NCBI GenBank assembly: GCA_028564925.1
Contig: CM053026.1
Location: 130,081,150 to 130,145,149 of the forward strand
From: Lithobates sylvaticus
Taxonomy: Eukaryota > Chordata > Amphibia > Anura > Ranidae
DNA: 64,000 nt
Direction of reading: 5' to 3'
Part shown: piece by piece, positions 46,312 through 56,749 of the stretch
Layout of the letters: each line of letters begins with the position of its first letter
Numbering within the stretch: the first letter of the stretch is position 1
Program-made: the position numbers and the translations under genes
The notes under the pieces: model-generated
The model's input: the letters and a program-made list of their open reading frames with translations, nothing else
Told to the model about the DNA's origin: nothing
Databases searched by the model: none

Positions 46312-47718
46312 TCCTCAATGTATTTTCCAAAAGCGTTTGACCCAGTTCCCCACACTCGACTCATGTGTAAAGTAAAGTCTACAGGCTTGGAGAGATCAGT
46401 TTGTAAATCGATAGATAACTGACTAAAAGACCAAATTCAGAGAGTAGTGGGTAATGATTCTTACTCTGAATGGTCTAAGGTTATCAGTGGTGTACCCCAA
46501 GGTTCAGTGTTGGGACCCTTACTTTTTACTATCTTTATAAATGATATTGGGTCTGGGATTAAAAGTACCATTTTATTATTTGCAGGTGATTCCAAGCTAT
46601 GCAGTGGAATAACGTCCTTACAGGATGTCTCCAACTTACAAGCCAACATCAATGCACTGTTTCATTGGGCAAATGTGTGGCAAATGAGGTTTAATGTAAA
46701 GTTATGCATTTGGGGGCTAAGAATATGCATGCATCGTACATACTAGGGGGAGTACAACTGGGAGAATCCATAGTGGAGAAGTATCTGGGGGTTTTGGTAG
46801 ATCACAAGCTCAATAATAGCAATGCCAAGCTGCGGTTTCCAAAGTGAGCAAAGTCCTTTCTTGCATTAAGAGAGGTATGGACTCCAGAGAGAGAGAGATA
46901 TCATTTTGCCCCTGTATAAATCATTAGTAAGTCCTCGACTGGAATATGAAGTTCAGTTTTGGGCACCAGTTCTCAAAAAGGATATCAGGGAACTGGAGAA
47001 GCTCAGCTATGAGGAAAGATTAGAGGAACTGAATTTATTCTCTCTTGAGAAGAGGAGTTTAAGGGGGGATATGATCAATAATGTACAAATACATAAGTGG
47101 TCTATATAGTGAACTTAGTGTTGAGTTATTCACTTTAAGGTCATCACAGAGGACAAGGGGGAACTCTTTACATCTAGAGGAAATAAGATTTCATCTCCAA
47201 ATACGAAAAGGTTTCTTCACAGTAAGAGCTGTGAAAATGTTGAATAGACTCCTTTCAGAGGTGGTTCTTTCCTTAATGTGCATAATATAACTGTATACTA
47301 ACATTTATAGCAGCGGTCATCAACCCTGTCCTCAGGGCCTACTAACAGGCCAGGTTTTATGTATTACCTTGGGGAGATGCAGACTAGAATACTGCAATCA
47401 CTGAGCAGCAAATGATATCACCTGTGATGTATTTCAGTTTTCTTGCAAACCTGGCCTGTTAGTGGGCCCTGAGGACAGGGTTGATGACCACTGATTTATA
47501 GGTAACGTTGATCCAGGGAATATCCAATTGCCTCTCGGGGGATCAGGAAGGATTTTTTCCCCTGCTGTAGCAAATTGGATCATACTTTCCTGGGGTTTTT
47601 TGCCTTCCTCTGGATCAACTGTGGGTAAAGGATTGTGTATATGGGATTGTATGTTTTTTGTTTTTTTGTTTGGTTGACCTAGATAGACTTGTGTCTTTTT
47701 TCAACCTGACTAGCTATG
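46312..47718 (+). mobile_element. CR1-type LINE: RT remnant to 3' end
   Basis: It reads FSKAFDPVPHTRL (RT motif A region), then VISGVPQGSVLGPLLFTIFI and NDIGSGIKSTILLFAGDSKL, in which the catalytic YADD/FADD is FAGD. Then come [62 protein letters not shown] and RKGFFTVRAVKMLNRLLSEV, and the 3' tail. Several frameshifts and stops break it. A hAT MITE (47311-47493) sits in the 3' part and a TA-flanked MITE (47721-47955) in its terminus. Confidence 0.9.
47311..47493. mobile_element. hAT-like palindromic MITE (183 bp)
   Basis: CAGCGGTCATCAACCCTGTC … GGACAGGGTTGATGACCACTG, flanked by identical 8-mers ATTTATAG (47303-47310, 47494-47501). It interrupts the CR1-type LINE. Perfect target duplications suggest a relatively recent insertion. 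Confidence 0.92.
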
Positions 47719-47720
47719 TA

Positions 47721-47955
47721 CAGGCATACCCCACTTTTAAGTACACAATGGGGTTTATTTACTAAAGCTGGAAAGTGCAAAATCAGGCTCACTTCTGCAT
47801 AGAAACCAATGAGCTTCCAGGTTTTATTACCAAAGCTTAATTGAACAAGCTGGGGTTAGAAGCTCATTAGTTTCTATGCAGAAGTGAGCCTGATTTTGCA
47901 CTTTCCAGCTTTAGTAAATAAACCCCATTGTGTACTTAAAAGTGGGGTATGCCTG
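47721..47955. mobile_element. TA-flanked palindromic MITE (235 bp), Tc1/mariner-like
   Basis: CAGGCATACCCCACTTTTAA and GTACACAATGGGGTTTATTT at the left recur as exact reverse complements at the right (…TTAAAAGTGGGGTATGCCTG). It is flanked by TA (47719-47720; 47956-47957); without it, the LINE end reads ctatgtaactata as in other copies. No coding sequence. Confidence 0.88.
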
Positions 47956-47957
47956 TA

Positions 47958-48630
47958 ACTATATTAAATACTTGAGAAAATATATCAAATACATTTCCTT
48001 CTATAATTTTAATACATTGTAAATATTATAATTTAAATTGTGTGAAAACACTTTTTATATGTATACATTTTATCACAATTTATTTCTACTTTGGATTATA
48101 CTGTCCTTTTAAATGTGAAAAATGGGAATAAAACCTCTTTTGTGGCTGGCTATGAAGATTTACATTCAATTAACAATGCAGCTGTCCCAAACAAAATAAA
48201 AAATCCCATCACAATAGATAAATCTATGATTACAATAGTACGCTAAAGTAGATTAACAAAAAAGCATTTGCTTTAGCATAGTAATAGGGAAATAGATGTG
48301 AGATGCTGGTCCCTATCATGGAAACAAGCTCTGATTTCCAGAGGAGATAGGAGCCTTCTGTTATGTTTGATATGCAGAACAGTTTGAGAGTAATTTAAGC
48401 AGGCACCAGACTAGCGTGATTGATATCTCTTCTATTCTTTGGAAGCAACAGGCTTTATACAAAGTAAATCACATTCACAGCCTGCTCATGTATTGAAAGA
48501 AGAATGGGTTACAAAAGATGACCCCTACATCTGAGCAAATGTGTAGATGTTTTTGATACACTTGTCTACTCTCACTGAAAGCATACAGGTATAATTATAT
48601 CAAACACATGATCAAGAAAGCGTTGCTTAC
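47958..48630. other. EDIL3: Intron next to the EGF exon
   Basis: AT-rich, no repeat recognised; it ends at the donor of the EGF3 exon. Confidence 0.5.
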
Positions 48631-48744
48631 TGTACTGGCAGTTCCTTCCCATGTATTCACCGGGGCATTCACACGAGTAGTTGGCGACCAGATCCGTACA
48701 AATTCCGCCATTCCGACAGGGTTCCCTTTCACATTCATTGACAT
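48631..48744 (-). CDS. EDIL3: EDIL3 (DEL-1) exon: third, calcium-binding EGF repeat
   Basis: A 114-bp exon in phase 1-1, the usual layout for a cassette EGF exon. It encodes [32 protein letters not shown] and RNCQY, with six cysteines in EGF order. The first codon is split and ends in AT, which allows Asp or Asn before VNEC, the calcium-binding EGF start. The C-x-D-x4-Y-x-C-x-C pattern ([12 protein letters not shown]) is the consensus for Asp/Asn beta-hydroxylation. The acceptor is tttctacag and the donor TACA/gtaagc. Human EDIL3, as I recall it, carries the closely similar stretch [19 protein letters not shown], which separates it from MFGE8 and other EGF proteins. The first two EGF repeats (the second has the integrin-binding RGD) are not in this window. 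Confidence 0.96.
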
Positions 48745-49214
48745 CTGTAGAAACATTTATACATGGTTAAGGCTTGTATGAAAACTAAATAAGGAATGTG
48801 CACAAGACAAATTCATAAATAAACAGCACATGCTGCAGATTATGTTGGAATGATTCCTGTGCATTAAAATGTTGCAAGACAAGATAATCAAATATGTAAT
48901 TAGAAGTTTCGGGACCCTGGTGCCAAATTTGTAAGTAAGTCAAGAAAATAAAAGCACCTATTATATGTGCCCACACTTCCATAGCATTTCTAAATAATAT
49001 TTGCACTGTCCACGACAATTCTACCTTGCAGCAACCTTTTCCTCTCAAGTTCACATTCCTCTATGCACACACATGCTAAGCTCAATGTGGACTGGACGTC
49101 ATTCTCTTTAGATGTGGCTGGCCCGTGTATGTAGCAGAAGGGGATAACATATGTTTTAACCACTGCTCAGGTATAACATGCAAGCATAAAAAGAGAAGGA
49201 ACAAGCGCCTCTGA
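48745..49214. other. EDIL3: Intron upstream of the EGF exon
   Basis: It contains the acceptor of the EGF3 exon at its low-coordinate edge. No repeat recognised. Confidence 0.5.
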
Positions 49215-49633
49215 TGTCACGTACAAATGATCAGAATTTCGGCCAGCAAAAGACCGATGAGAGCCTTTTGTAGGAAAATGCGATCTTGCTCCATCGGACC
49301 TTTTGCTGGCTGAATTTCTGCCAGCAAAAGTTGGAGAGCATGTTCTCAAATTTTCCGACGGAAAAAGTTTTGATCGGAAATTCCGATCGTCTGTACCAAT
49401 TCCGAAGTGCAAAATTCCTACGCATGCTCAGAAACAATTTGACACATGCTCGGAAGCATTGAACTTAATTTTCTCGGCTCGTTGTAGTGTTGTACGCCAT
49501 CGCGTTCTTGATGGTCGAAAGTTCAGGGAACTTTTGTGTGACCGTGTGTATGCAAGCCAAGCTTGAGCAGAATTCCATCGGAAAAACCATCCAAGATTTT
49601 TCAGACGGATAATCCGCTCGTGTGTACGTGGCA
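49215..49633. mobile_element. PIF/Harbinger-like MITE, near full length
   Basis: Left end TGTCACGTACAAATGATCAG, right end CTCGTGTGTACGTGGCA before TAA (49634-49636). Interior blocks ggccagcaaaagaccgatga and tcgaaagttcagggaac match the copies at 37.97 and 39.95 kb. The left end has diverged. Confidence 0.75.
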
Positions 49634-49636
49634 TAA

Positions 49637-50110
49637 GTGTAGTATATTTAATGCAACCATAAAGGCAGGAAGATTATACACTCACATGTTGTGCAATGCT
49701 TACAGGCATAAAAAGATAGTAGGATGTCTGCGAGGGTGAACGTCAGCCTGGATGCCATCTGCAATCTCAGCACACTGTCCACTGAACGGGGGGGCAGTGG
49801 AAAGGCCAGAGACAGCAGGGAAGCTGGAAGCGCTATAAGGCCCTGTGTAGATCGGGCACCAGGCTGTGGAGCACACCGTGGAACGCAGCACCACAGAGGA
49901 CAGTCCTGGACTGTAAATTGCGCAATGCGTTGCAGAGCATGCTCAGAACAACTAGGGGTGTGTTGCCGCCCTCCTTTCTCAAGCTTGAGCCTTGATACCA
50001 TGGTCAGTTTACATGCCTCCATCATCCGCAGCCCTGCTCTGTCCTTCTCTGCCCCCCCGCCTGTCTGCTTGTGACAGTGCCCACCCCTTCCCCTCCTGCT
50101 GCTATCATAA
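49637..50110. other. GC-richer intron block, unassigned
   Basis: A 125-codon minus-strand frame (49648-50025) and a 116-codon plus-strand frame overlap here. Neither shows a recognisable domain, and the composition looks like repeat interior. No gene called. Confidence 0.35.
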
Positions 50111-50446
50111 TTGTTATATGTTTATACTATCCTCTCTGTTTAATAACAATGTGTACCCCAGTGTCTGTGCTATATGAAAAAAAAATCAGATTTCTACCTT
50201 ATTTTACAGCACCTCCCGGCACATATGTAACTCCTCAGCTCTCTCCTCCCCTCCTCCCCGGCTGATGTCAGCGGGAGTTCTCGGCCCCTCCTGCTATATA
50301 TGTCAGAGAGCCAAGCAGTCACGTGAGCGCCAGGTGGCGCTGTAAAATAAGGTAGAAATCAGCATTTTTTTCATATAGCACAGACACTGGGGTACATATT
50401 GTTATTAAAAAGAGGGGATTGTATAAACACGTAGCTTAACACCCAC
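50111..50446. repeat. Long palindromic MITE
   Basis: Arms of about 75-100 bp: TGTACCCCAGTGTCTGTGCT and GATTTCTACCTTATTTTACA at the left recur inverted at the right (TGTAAAATAAGGTAGAAATC, AGCACAGACACTGGGGTACA). Loop about 120 bp, GC-rich. No clear target duplication. Confidence 0.8.
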
Positions 50447-50714
50447 TTTGAATTAAGTTCTGCTCCCACCCCCAGCAAGCATGATGTTTAATTTCATGGT
50501 TATTATTGAAAGTAATTGTGATATATGAGGGTAGTGTAAAAAAAATAAAAAATAATAATAATCACCCCAGGTTCCAGACAGGTTAGATATGCCACATAAA
50601 GAGCAAATAGGGAAGCAGCAATATACAGTACACTAAATTAGGTGTCAGATAAGCAGGGAATTTTTTTTTCTGATTGACTAAACCCCACATATTTATTTTA
50701 CTAATCTTATTCTT

Positions 50715-50865
50715 TTAGATTGTAAACTCTAATGAACAGGGCCCTCTTATTCCTCTTGTTTCAAATTATAATGTAGATGTAATGTCTGCCTTCATTTTGT
50801 AAAGCGCTGTGCAAACTGATAGCGCTATATAAATCCTGTATAATAGGAAATAATAATAATTATAA
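50715..50865 (+). mobile_element. L2-type LINE/SINE 3' end with (TAA)n
   Basis: TTAGATTGTAAACTCTAATG … TTGTAAAGCGCTGTGCAAAC … AGCGCTATATAAATCCTGTA, then an AATAATAATAA tail. Same family as 24183-24490, opposite strand. Confidence 0.75.
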
Positions 50866-51790
50866 TCTTCTACTATGTTCTTCAAAAATGGCAGCTCGAG
50901 TCTGATTGGTAGCTAGTGACAACTCCTTTATGCTTTTCCCTTAGTTTTGATTTATAATTCTTATTATATTTATAACATATTTACTAGTCCATCTTATCTC
51001 TCCATTATAGAATTATATTCTTTGCAATGAGAAATCTTTAAATGAACAGTCAAGATATTGAATTCCCCTACTTGACATTGTATTTATAATTATAGCCATT
51101 GTGTTCCATATTGGTTTGCAGTTTAAAAATAAGCTCAATAGAAACAGCTGACAAAGACGGAAAAATGGTAGAAAGTGCTGTGTGCGGTGTATGCAGATTA
51201 TGTTTCATGATAACGTTTTCTACAGGTCTAGTGATTTAAAAAACTCAAGAGTGATTGTCACTTAATTACAGAGTTGGTTTGTAAACCTGCCCGCTTTTAT
51301 AAGTGGTGGGAGACACATGATGGCAACTCACAGATATATATTTTTTCCTCTGCAATGTATTTGTGCAGCATTATCATTATTCTCTGTATAATTACTCAGA
51401 ATGTAAAGATGTAGGAAATTCGAAGATTTTTTTTTAAAGGTAAATGCTATGCAGTTCTATGCTTCAAAAATATACCTGGAGGGCAACACTACCTATCATC
51501 TCCAGTGAACCTGATTAAAGTAATTGGCTATTTCTATCAAAAGCGCTTTTTTCTACAAATTGCTTAACTCAGTTATTCGAGAAAAAATGTTCTTTAACTA
51601 AATTTGCCTGCAACGAGACAAGCTATTTTGAAATTATCATTATATGGTTTATTCAGTGAAACTGTTGACCCTTTGTGCCACAGTACTCTGGTCATGCACA
51701 TGTAACAAACACAAATAGATCTTGGATAAAGAGTGGCTTTATTTTACAGAAATGGTATGTGTTTAAGAACTGCAGCAAACTGCAGAAAAC
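50866..51790. other. Intron, no gene or repeat recognised
   Basis: AT-rich unique-looking sequence. Confidence 0.4.
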
Positions 51791-51794
51791 ATTG

Positions 51795-51808
51795 GGTAGA
51801 TAGATAGG

Positions 51809-51842
<34 letters not shown>

Positions 51843-51846
51843 CATA

Positions 51847-51902
<56 letters not shown>
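51795..51902. repeat. (GATA)n microsatellite
   Basis: About 25 GATA units with a break (tacataa) at 51841-51847. The minus-strand YLSIYLSI frame is an artefact. Confidence 0.97.
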
Positions 51903-52213
51903 CCCCACTCACAGAAAGTAGGAGAGATAACACTGAAAGTCTGCACAGAGCTGCCAGTCTAACCCTGGAGTCTTCCAGACATGAAGAGAGAGCAGAGTGA
52001 TGACCTCATCAGTGTTCTTCTGCTTATTTTACACTAGGTCCAGTTACAGTCTGCATTGGGTTATGTAGAGAGGGAGAACCTGACAGTACTGTCTAGCAGT
52101 GGTGACTAAATCATAAAGCTATCTGAAAAAAATGATGAATGTAAAGCAGGTCTGACACTCACATATATGAATTTCAGCCATGTATGTATTTAGTTGCCTT
52201 ACAATTAGCTTAA

Positions 52214-52644
52214 AAGAGAAGTATGTCTTTTTTTTTTTTAAGATTCATACTTACCTGTCCTAACACTGAGAACTGAACAACCAAACACTGCCAATCGCTC
52301 AGTTCTCACATCTCCCCAAGTAGAGAGCCACTGACTGTCAAGTGACCCCCTGTCACCCCCCCCCCCCCCCCCATGCTCACTGGAGCGCTGGTCTGTGGAG
52401 GTGGTGGGAACAGCCAGCTCAGGCTCTCAGCGGTTTGCTGAGAGGCTGGGCTGGGTGCCAGTCCAGGCATGTGGGCATATCCCGACTTCATTGTCGTAAT
52501 CTTGCCCGAGCCTTGACTGGCTCTGTGATGTCAGCCGACAGCAGGCTTCCACCCACTCTCTGCTGAAAACTGGTCAGAACGAACTGCACTCCTGTGATCC
52601 ACAGGAGAAGTATAGGCCAAACGAGCTTTGGTTGTACTTTTACC
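52214..52644. mobile_element. AGGAGAAGT-type TTAA element
   Basis: AAGAGAAGTATGTC after TTAA (52210-52213) to …GTTGTACTTTTACC before TTAA (52645-52648). The interior has gctcactggagcgctgg and ctctcagcggtttgctgagag, as at 17.15 kb, plus a poly(C) run (52357-52372). Its right TTAA doubles as the left flank of the next element. Confidence 0.65.
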
Positions 52645-52734
52645 TTAAAATGGTTGTAAACCTCTGAAATGAACAAAGGATATCCTCCTGTAGTTTGCAT
52701 TTGTCTCACTCTAAAGCACTTAGAGGGTTTTTTA

Positions 52735-52975
52735 CTAAAGACAAATCCACTTTGCACTAGAAGTGCATGGCAAGTGCACTTGAAAGTAAACTTGGAAGTG
52801 CAGTCACTGTAGATCAGAGGGGATGATCTGAAATGAGGGGAAGCTCTGCTGATTTTATCATCCAATCATGTGCACGCTAAAATGCTGTTTTTTATTTTCC
52901 TTGCATGTCCCCCTCGGATCTACAACGACTGCACTTCCAAGTGCACTTGTAGTGCAAAGTGGATTTGCCTTTTTG
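52735..52975. mobile_element. Palindromic MITE
   Basis: CTAAAGACAAATCCACTTTG and GAAGTGCAGTCACTGTAGAT at the left are mirrored at the right (ATCTACAACGACTGCACTTC, CAAAGTGGATTTGCCTTTTT). The loop is AT-rich. Target duplication not resolved. Confidence 0.7.
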
Positions 52976-53032
52976 TAACTCACCATCTTAGTGTCATTTC
53001 TGTCTGCTTCCTCTGCTATCAAATTATCACAG

Positions 53033-54012
53033 AACATACAGAAAAAACACATAGGGAGGTGGCGCTGTTGCTCAATTATTTAAGCCTTATTGTTCATTCA
53101 AAGAAATGCAGTTCTGAATTGAAGGTGAAACAGCAATACTGATAAACTAAAAAGCAAGTAGGAGAAAAACCTTAATGTGTTTTTTGCAACAAGTCCATAG
53201 TCCAGGGCAAGCCTTCAGGAGGGAAGTTGAGAGCAGACTCCAAATTACATGCAAAAAAAGAAACAAGAAACGCGCCACCAGATTAAGAACAGTTGCATTT
53301 ATTGTAACACACAGGTGCATACATCCACTTACATAGATATAGGGGATGATCAGCACAAAAGTCCTCTGTGGCGTCCACCAGTGTTGTGTAGCCTGTAGAT
53401 GTTATTGTCCAGGTATGGGGTCCCGGCCAGCAGGATTTCCTCGTTCTAGCGATGTGCATACCTGAACAATAACATCTACAGGCTACACAACGCTGGTGGA
53501 CGCCACAGAGGACTTTTGTGCTGATCATCCCCTATATCTATGTAAGTGGATGTATGCACCTGTGTGTTACAATAAGGCCGGCTTCACACTGGGGCGGTGC
53601 GGGCGGCGACTGTAAAGCAGCGCTATATTTAGCGCTGCTTTACCATCGTTTTACCCGCGGTATGCGGCCGCTAGCGGGGTGGTTTTAACCCCCGCTAGTG
53701 GCCGAAAAAGGGTTAAAAACCTCCGCAAAGCGCCGCTGCAGCGCCGCTTTGCCAGCGGTATCCCCGCGGTGTCCCATTGATTTCAATGGGTAGGAGCGGT
53801 ATAGGAGCGACTTTTTTTACCGTCCTGCTAGCGCACCGCTCCAGTGTGAAAGCCCTCAGGGCTTTCACACTGGAGACACAGCAACAGCTGTTTCGGGTCG
53901 GTTTGCAGGCGTTATTTTTAGCGCAATAGCGCCTGCAAACCGCCCCAGTGTGAAAGCAGCCTAAATGCAACTGTTCTTAATCTGGTTGCACCTTTCTTGT
54001 TTCTTTTTTTGC
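53033..54012. mobile_element. Fold-back element with 15-bp target duplication
   Basis: Flanked by ATCAAATTATCACAG at 53018-53032 and 54013-54027. From 53249 a long palindrome runs to 54012: left arm 53249-53418, right arm 53447-53575 plus 53962-54012, the right arm being split by a Harbinger MITE. The 15-bp duplication suggests a retroelement. The class is uncertain. Confidence 0.65.
53576..53961. mobile_element. PIF/Harbinger-like MITE, full length (386 bp)
   Basis: GGCCGGCTTCACACTGGGGC to GCCCCAGTGTGAAAGCAGCC, flanked by TAA (53573-53575; 53962-53964). The opposite arm of the surrounding palindrome (53282-53308) shows the empty site as a single TAA (tgcattTATTgtaacacac read in reverse), so the duplication is proven. 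Confidence 0.88.
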
Positions 54013-54030
54013 ATCAAATTATCACAGCTG

Positions 54031-54370
54031 TGGGGCGTATAGATGATCGTACTAATATACTCACAAATAAAATAAGTAATTCAGGCCAGTGACTGTTTTA
54101 CCCAATGGATGTACGACCGTCCATAAGCAGGGAAGAACGTTGAACGAGTAGCCTATGCGTTCCTGTACACTGTAATGTTGCCTTAACACTGTATCTCTTT
54201 ATACTGTTTATTAGGCAAGAAGTAGGCTCAGTCGACCCGCCAAATGTTGCCTGAACACTGTCACATCTTCTAACTCCCTGTCTTTACTATTGTAAATTGG
54301 TTGGATATGTTCTCTGTTATATTTTTGTTATGCAATTTACTTTGAAATATAGGAATTAAAAAAAAATAAA
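54031..54370 (+). mobile_element. LINE 3' tail with poly(A) and 15-bp target duplication
   Basis: It is flanked by AAATTATCACAGCTG at 54016-54030 and 54371-54385 and ends in an A-rich run (54356-54370). The body resembles an L1-type 3' UTR; no ORF remains. Confidence 0.8.
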
Positions 54371-54715
54371 AAATTATCACAGCTGACAAATTATCCTCAC
54401 TCCAAGCAATCATGGGTGACAGGGAGGGCAGCCCCTTATTGACAGCCGAAGTTGTGCATGATTCCCTATGAGACTGTGCAAAAACCCTCCACTCAGGTCT
54501 CAGATTACACTCAGCTCCCCCCTCTGAGTTGTGCAGTGTGTGACATCAGATTCCCTGTCTCTGGAAGCTCAGAAAAATGGTGTACATTTTGCACTTTGAA
54601 TGCATGTAGAGAAGAGAGGGTAATAGATAAACAGGTACAACTTATGTAGGAATATTTGTTTCATCTCTTTGTTTTATTTGAGGCTAGTCAGTTCAGTGGT
54701 TTACAACCACTTTAA

Positions 54716-55765
54716 ATTGAAAGTATATTTTTTTTAGATTTTTGGACTCCATCTTCAGAACATAAAACAGGCGGGCAGCAAGTGAAGAAGAATGTTTTTT
54801 TAGTGTTTAAGGTAGAGCTTAGCTGCAGTATGCATCCTGCTAAAGCTAGTGGAAATGTAATTTATTATATATGTAATATATTTGAGTGGAGAGCCTTTAA
54901 AGTTGTCACTTTTTTTTTAAACGCAAATTACTTATGGGTCACATGGCCCCATTCTTTATTTAAAAAATAATAATTCAAATGACAAAGAAAAATGACTACT
55001 TTTGTTTCCCCCAACCCAGCAGATGAATTATAAGCCCATATGTAAAGGAGAATGATGTCCCAATATATTTGGAGCACTGTGGAAATGGGAGATAGCTGGA
55101 ATAATACAGCAGTGTCATCAATAAAGAATGTAATTGATGGAATATGCTGTATTACAAACCTGTCCCTTGCTGCTCATATGAATAACAGTACATATTTATT
55201 CTATTCACCCTGGACTGTGTGTGATGGCTCTTTCACTGCACACTTGTCCTACATCTAAGATTTACTACTCTTTCAAGACAATTAAGCACACTCTATATTA
55301 TTTTTCTTATTAGCAATAGCTCAAATGCCAATTACATTTAGGCTTACAGTTGCAGTCTAATAAAATACCACGTTTTTACCACGTCTTCACGCGTTCTACA
55401 ATATCTATACAATATCTATTACTAAACCTACAGCAGACAACTCCCTTTTGGCATGCATTGCATTTGTGCTATCAGCACCATGGATAGCTCCGGTCCTGGC
55501 TGCTATGTTTAGTCATTTAGACAGCTGTTTATCATCAACTATATTATACAAACTCTGCAATAAATTGGATTTTTACTCATAAAGACTACACAGGTTCTGT
55601 GGCTGAATACATTCTGCTAACACCCCACTCAAGTTTACCAGGACATCTATAAAATGGAATGCCCTGAAACAATGCAACTATAGATGTTTAGGTGGCCACA
55701 GTCCAGCAAGTTTGAAAAGTTGGACCCAGGACTACCCATATCAGTAGAATAATTGCATTTATTAT
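54716..55765. other. Intron, no gene or repeat recognised
   Basis: AT-rich; short frames only. Confidence 0.4.
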
Positions 55766-56107
55766 GAGAGACATTCAAGTCAAACCGGGACTTTTAATTT
55801 TACCGGTATAAAAAGGATGCTACCTTTGGCGCTACTACACACAGTAGTAAGTGGCAAGTGTGTCCTATTACTGATAGGCCCTAGTCCATATTCCCATTGC
55901 ACACTTTCCTGGAATAAGCTCTTAAAAAATAATGGGTGCTGTAATGACCGCTAGCTGAATACTGGAACCTATACGATTTGTAGATATTCGCCAGCACACC
56001 AAGGCTCATCAATTTTGTCAAAACAGTTTTTTGTTCAAAGAATGATCACATCACAAAATGGTGTAGTGTAATGTTTCGGATCAGGTCACAAAACAGTGTA
56101 GTGCATT

Positions 56108-56138
56108 GTTTCGAAGTCATACAGGACCCCTTTGTCAG
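56108..56138 (-). ncRNA. Hammerhead-ribozyme-like core (minus)
   Basis: CTGACAA, A, GGGGTC, loop CTGTAT, GACTTC, GAAAC. Stem II pairs at all six positions (two G-U). The first core strand has A where G8 is required. The GAAA strand is intact. Confidence 0.5.
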
Positions 56139-56154
56139 GCATACACTCACATGC

Positions 56155-56185
56155 CTGACGAAGGGGTCCTGCGTGGGCTCTGAAA
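56155..56185 (+). ncRNA. Hammerhead-ribozyme-like core (plus)
   Basis: CTGACGA, A, GGGGTC, loop CTGCGTG, GGCTCT, GAAA. The CUGANGA and GAAA core strands are both intact, and stem II forms six pairs including wobbles. AATAAA follows at about 56225. Stem I and stem III partners are not clear from the sequence. Confidence 0.6.
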
Positions 56186-56324
56186 TGTTGCACTACACCG
56201 TTTTGTGATGTGATAATTCTTTGAATAAAAAAACGTCCCGGTTTGACTTGAACGCCCCTCGCCGAATGGGGGCTTCAAGCTTATATTGCAACCATAGAAC
56301 GTGAAGAACACTGCTATAATCAAC

Positions 56325-56510
56325 AACTGTCGAGGGTTCTTTACTGTAAGAGCGGCAAGGATGTGAAATTCCCTTCCACAGGCAGTGGTCTCAGCGGGGG
56401 GCATTGATAGTTTCAAGAAACTATTATATAAGCACTTGAACGACCGAAACATACAGGGATATATAATGTAATACTGACATATAATCACCTACTATGTAAC
56501 TATGTAACTG
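56325..56510 (+). mobile_element. CR1-type LINE 3' end
   Basis: The plus strand reads GFFTVRAARM, a stop, NSLPQAVVSAGGIDSFKKLL and YKHLNDRNIQGYI, then the tail ctactatgtaactatgtaac. A short, 5'-truncated copy. Confidence 0.85.
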
Positions 56511-56749
56511 CCTTGCAGAATAAATACAATATTTTACACACAGGGAGTACCCAATATAAAAACAACAACAAAAAATAAATAAATGAATAATGGGTTGAAG
56601 GGCAGAGAGTCTAATCAGATTTCCTGAGGCACTGTGCTTTAAAGACAGTGCTTATTTCAATAGTTTCTGTTTGGCTATTGTGTTTTATAGAGCAATATAT
56701 TATGCACATTTTACTGATCACATTTAGACAAGGATGAATCATTCGCGGT

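Larger units (their letters stand above)
4493..48630 (-). other. EDIL3: Complete EDIL3 intron (44.1 kb)
   Basis: The intron runs from donor gtaagc next to the EGF exon to the acceptor before the discoidin exon. It has GT-AG ends. Essentially everything recognisable in it is transposon-derived and is listed separately. I found no additional exon of the gene on the minus strand. Confidence 0.93.
52649..54711. mobile_element. TTAA-flanked element (ATGGTTGTAAACC ends) carrying three insertions
   Basis: AATGGTTGTAAACCTC at the left, GGTTTACAACCACT at the right, flanked by TTAA (52645-52648, 54712-54715). Element sequence is visible at 52649-52730, 52976-53032 and 54371-54711 and joins across the insertions. 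The insertions are the palindromic MITE (52735-52975), the 53033-54012 element and the LINE tail (54031-54370). No gene. Confidence 0.7.
55769..56252. repeat. Composite flanked by an inverted 17-mer, holding two ribozyme modules
   Basis: TCAAGTCAAACCGGGAC (about 55771) and its exact inverse GTCCCGGTTTGACTTGA (about 56235) flank a minus-strand module (55935-56140), an extra partial copy and a plus-strand module (56150-56225). The 17-mer resembles a mariner-type terminal repeat I half recognise; the class is uncertain. Confidence 0.5.

Noticed and set aside
49648-50074. Overlapping 125- and 116-codon frames in a GC-richer block
   Set aside because: Opposite strands overlap fully, no family similarity seen, and neighbours are MITEs.
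51692-51946. Minus-strand YLSIYLSI frame
   Set aside because: Produced by the (GATA)n microsatellite.
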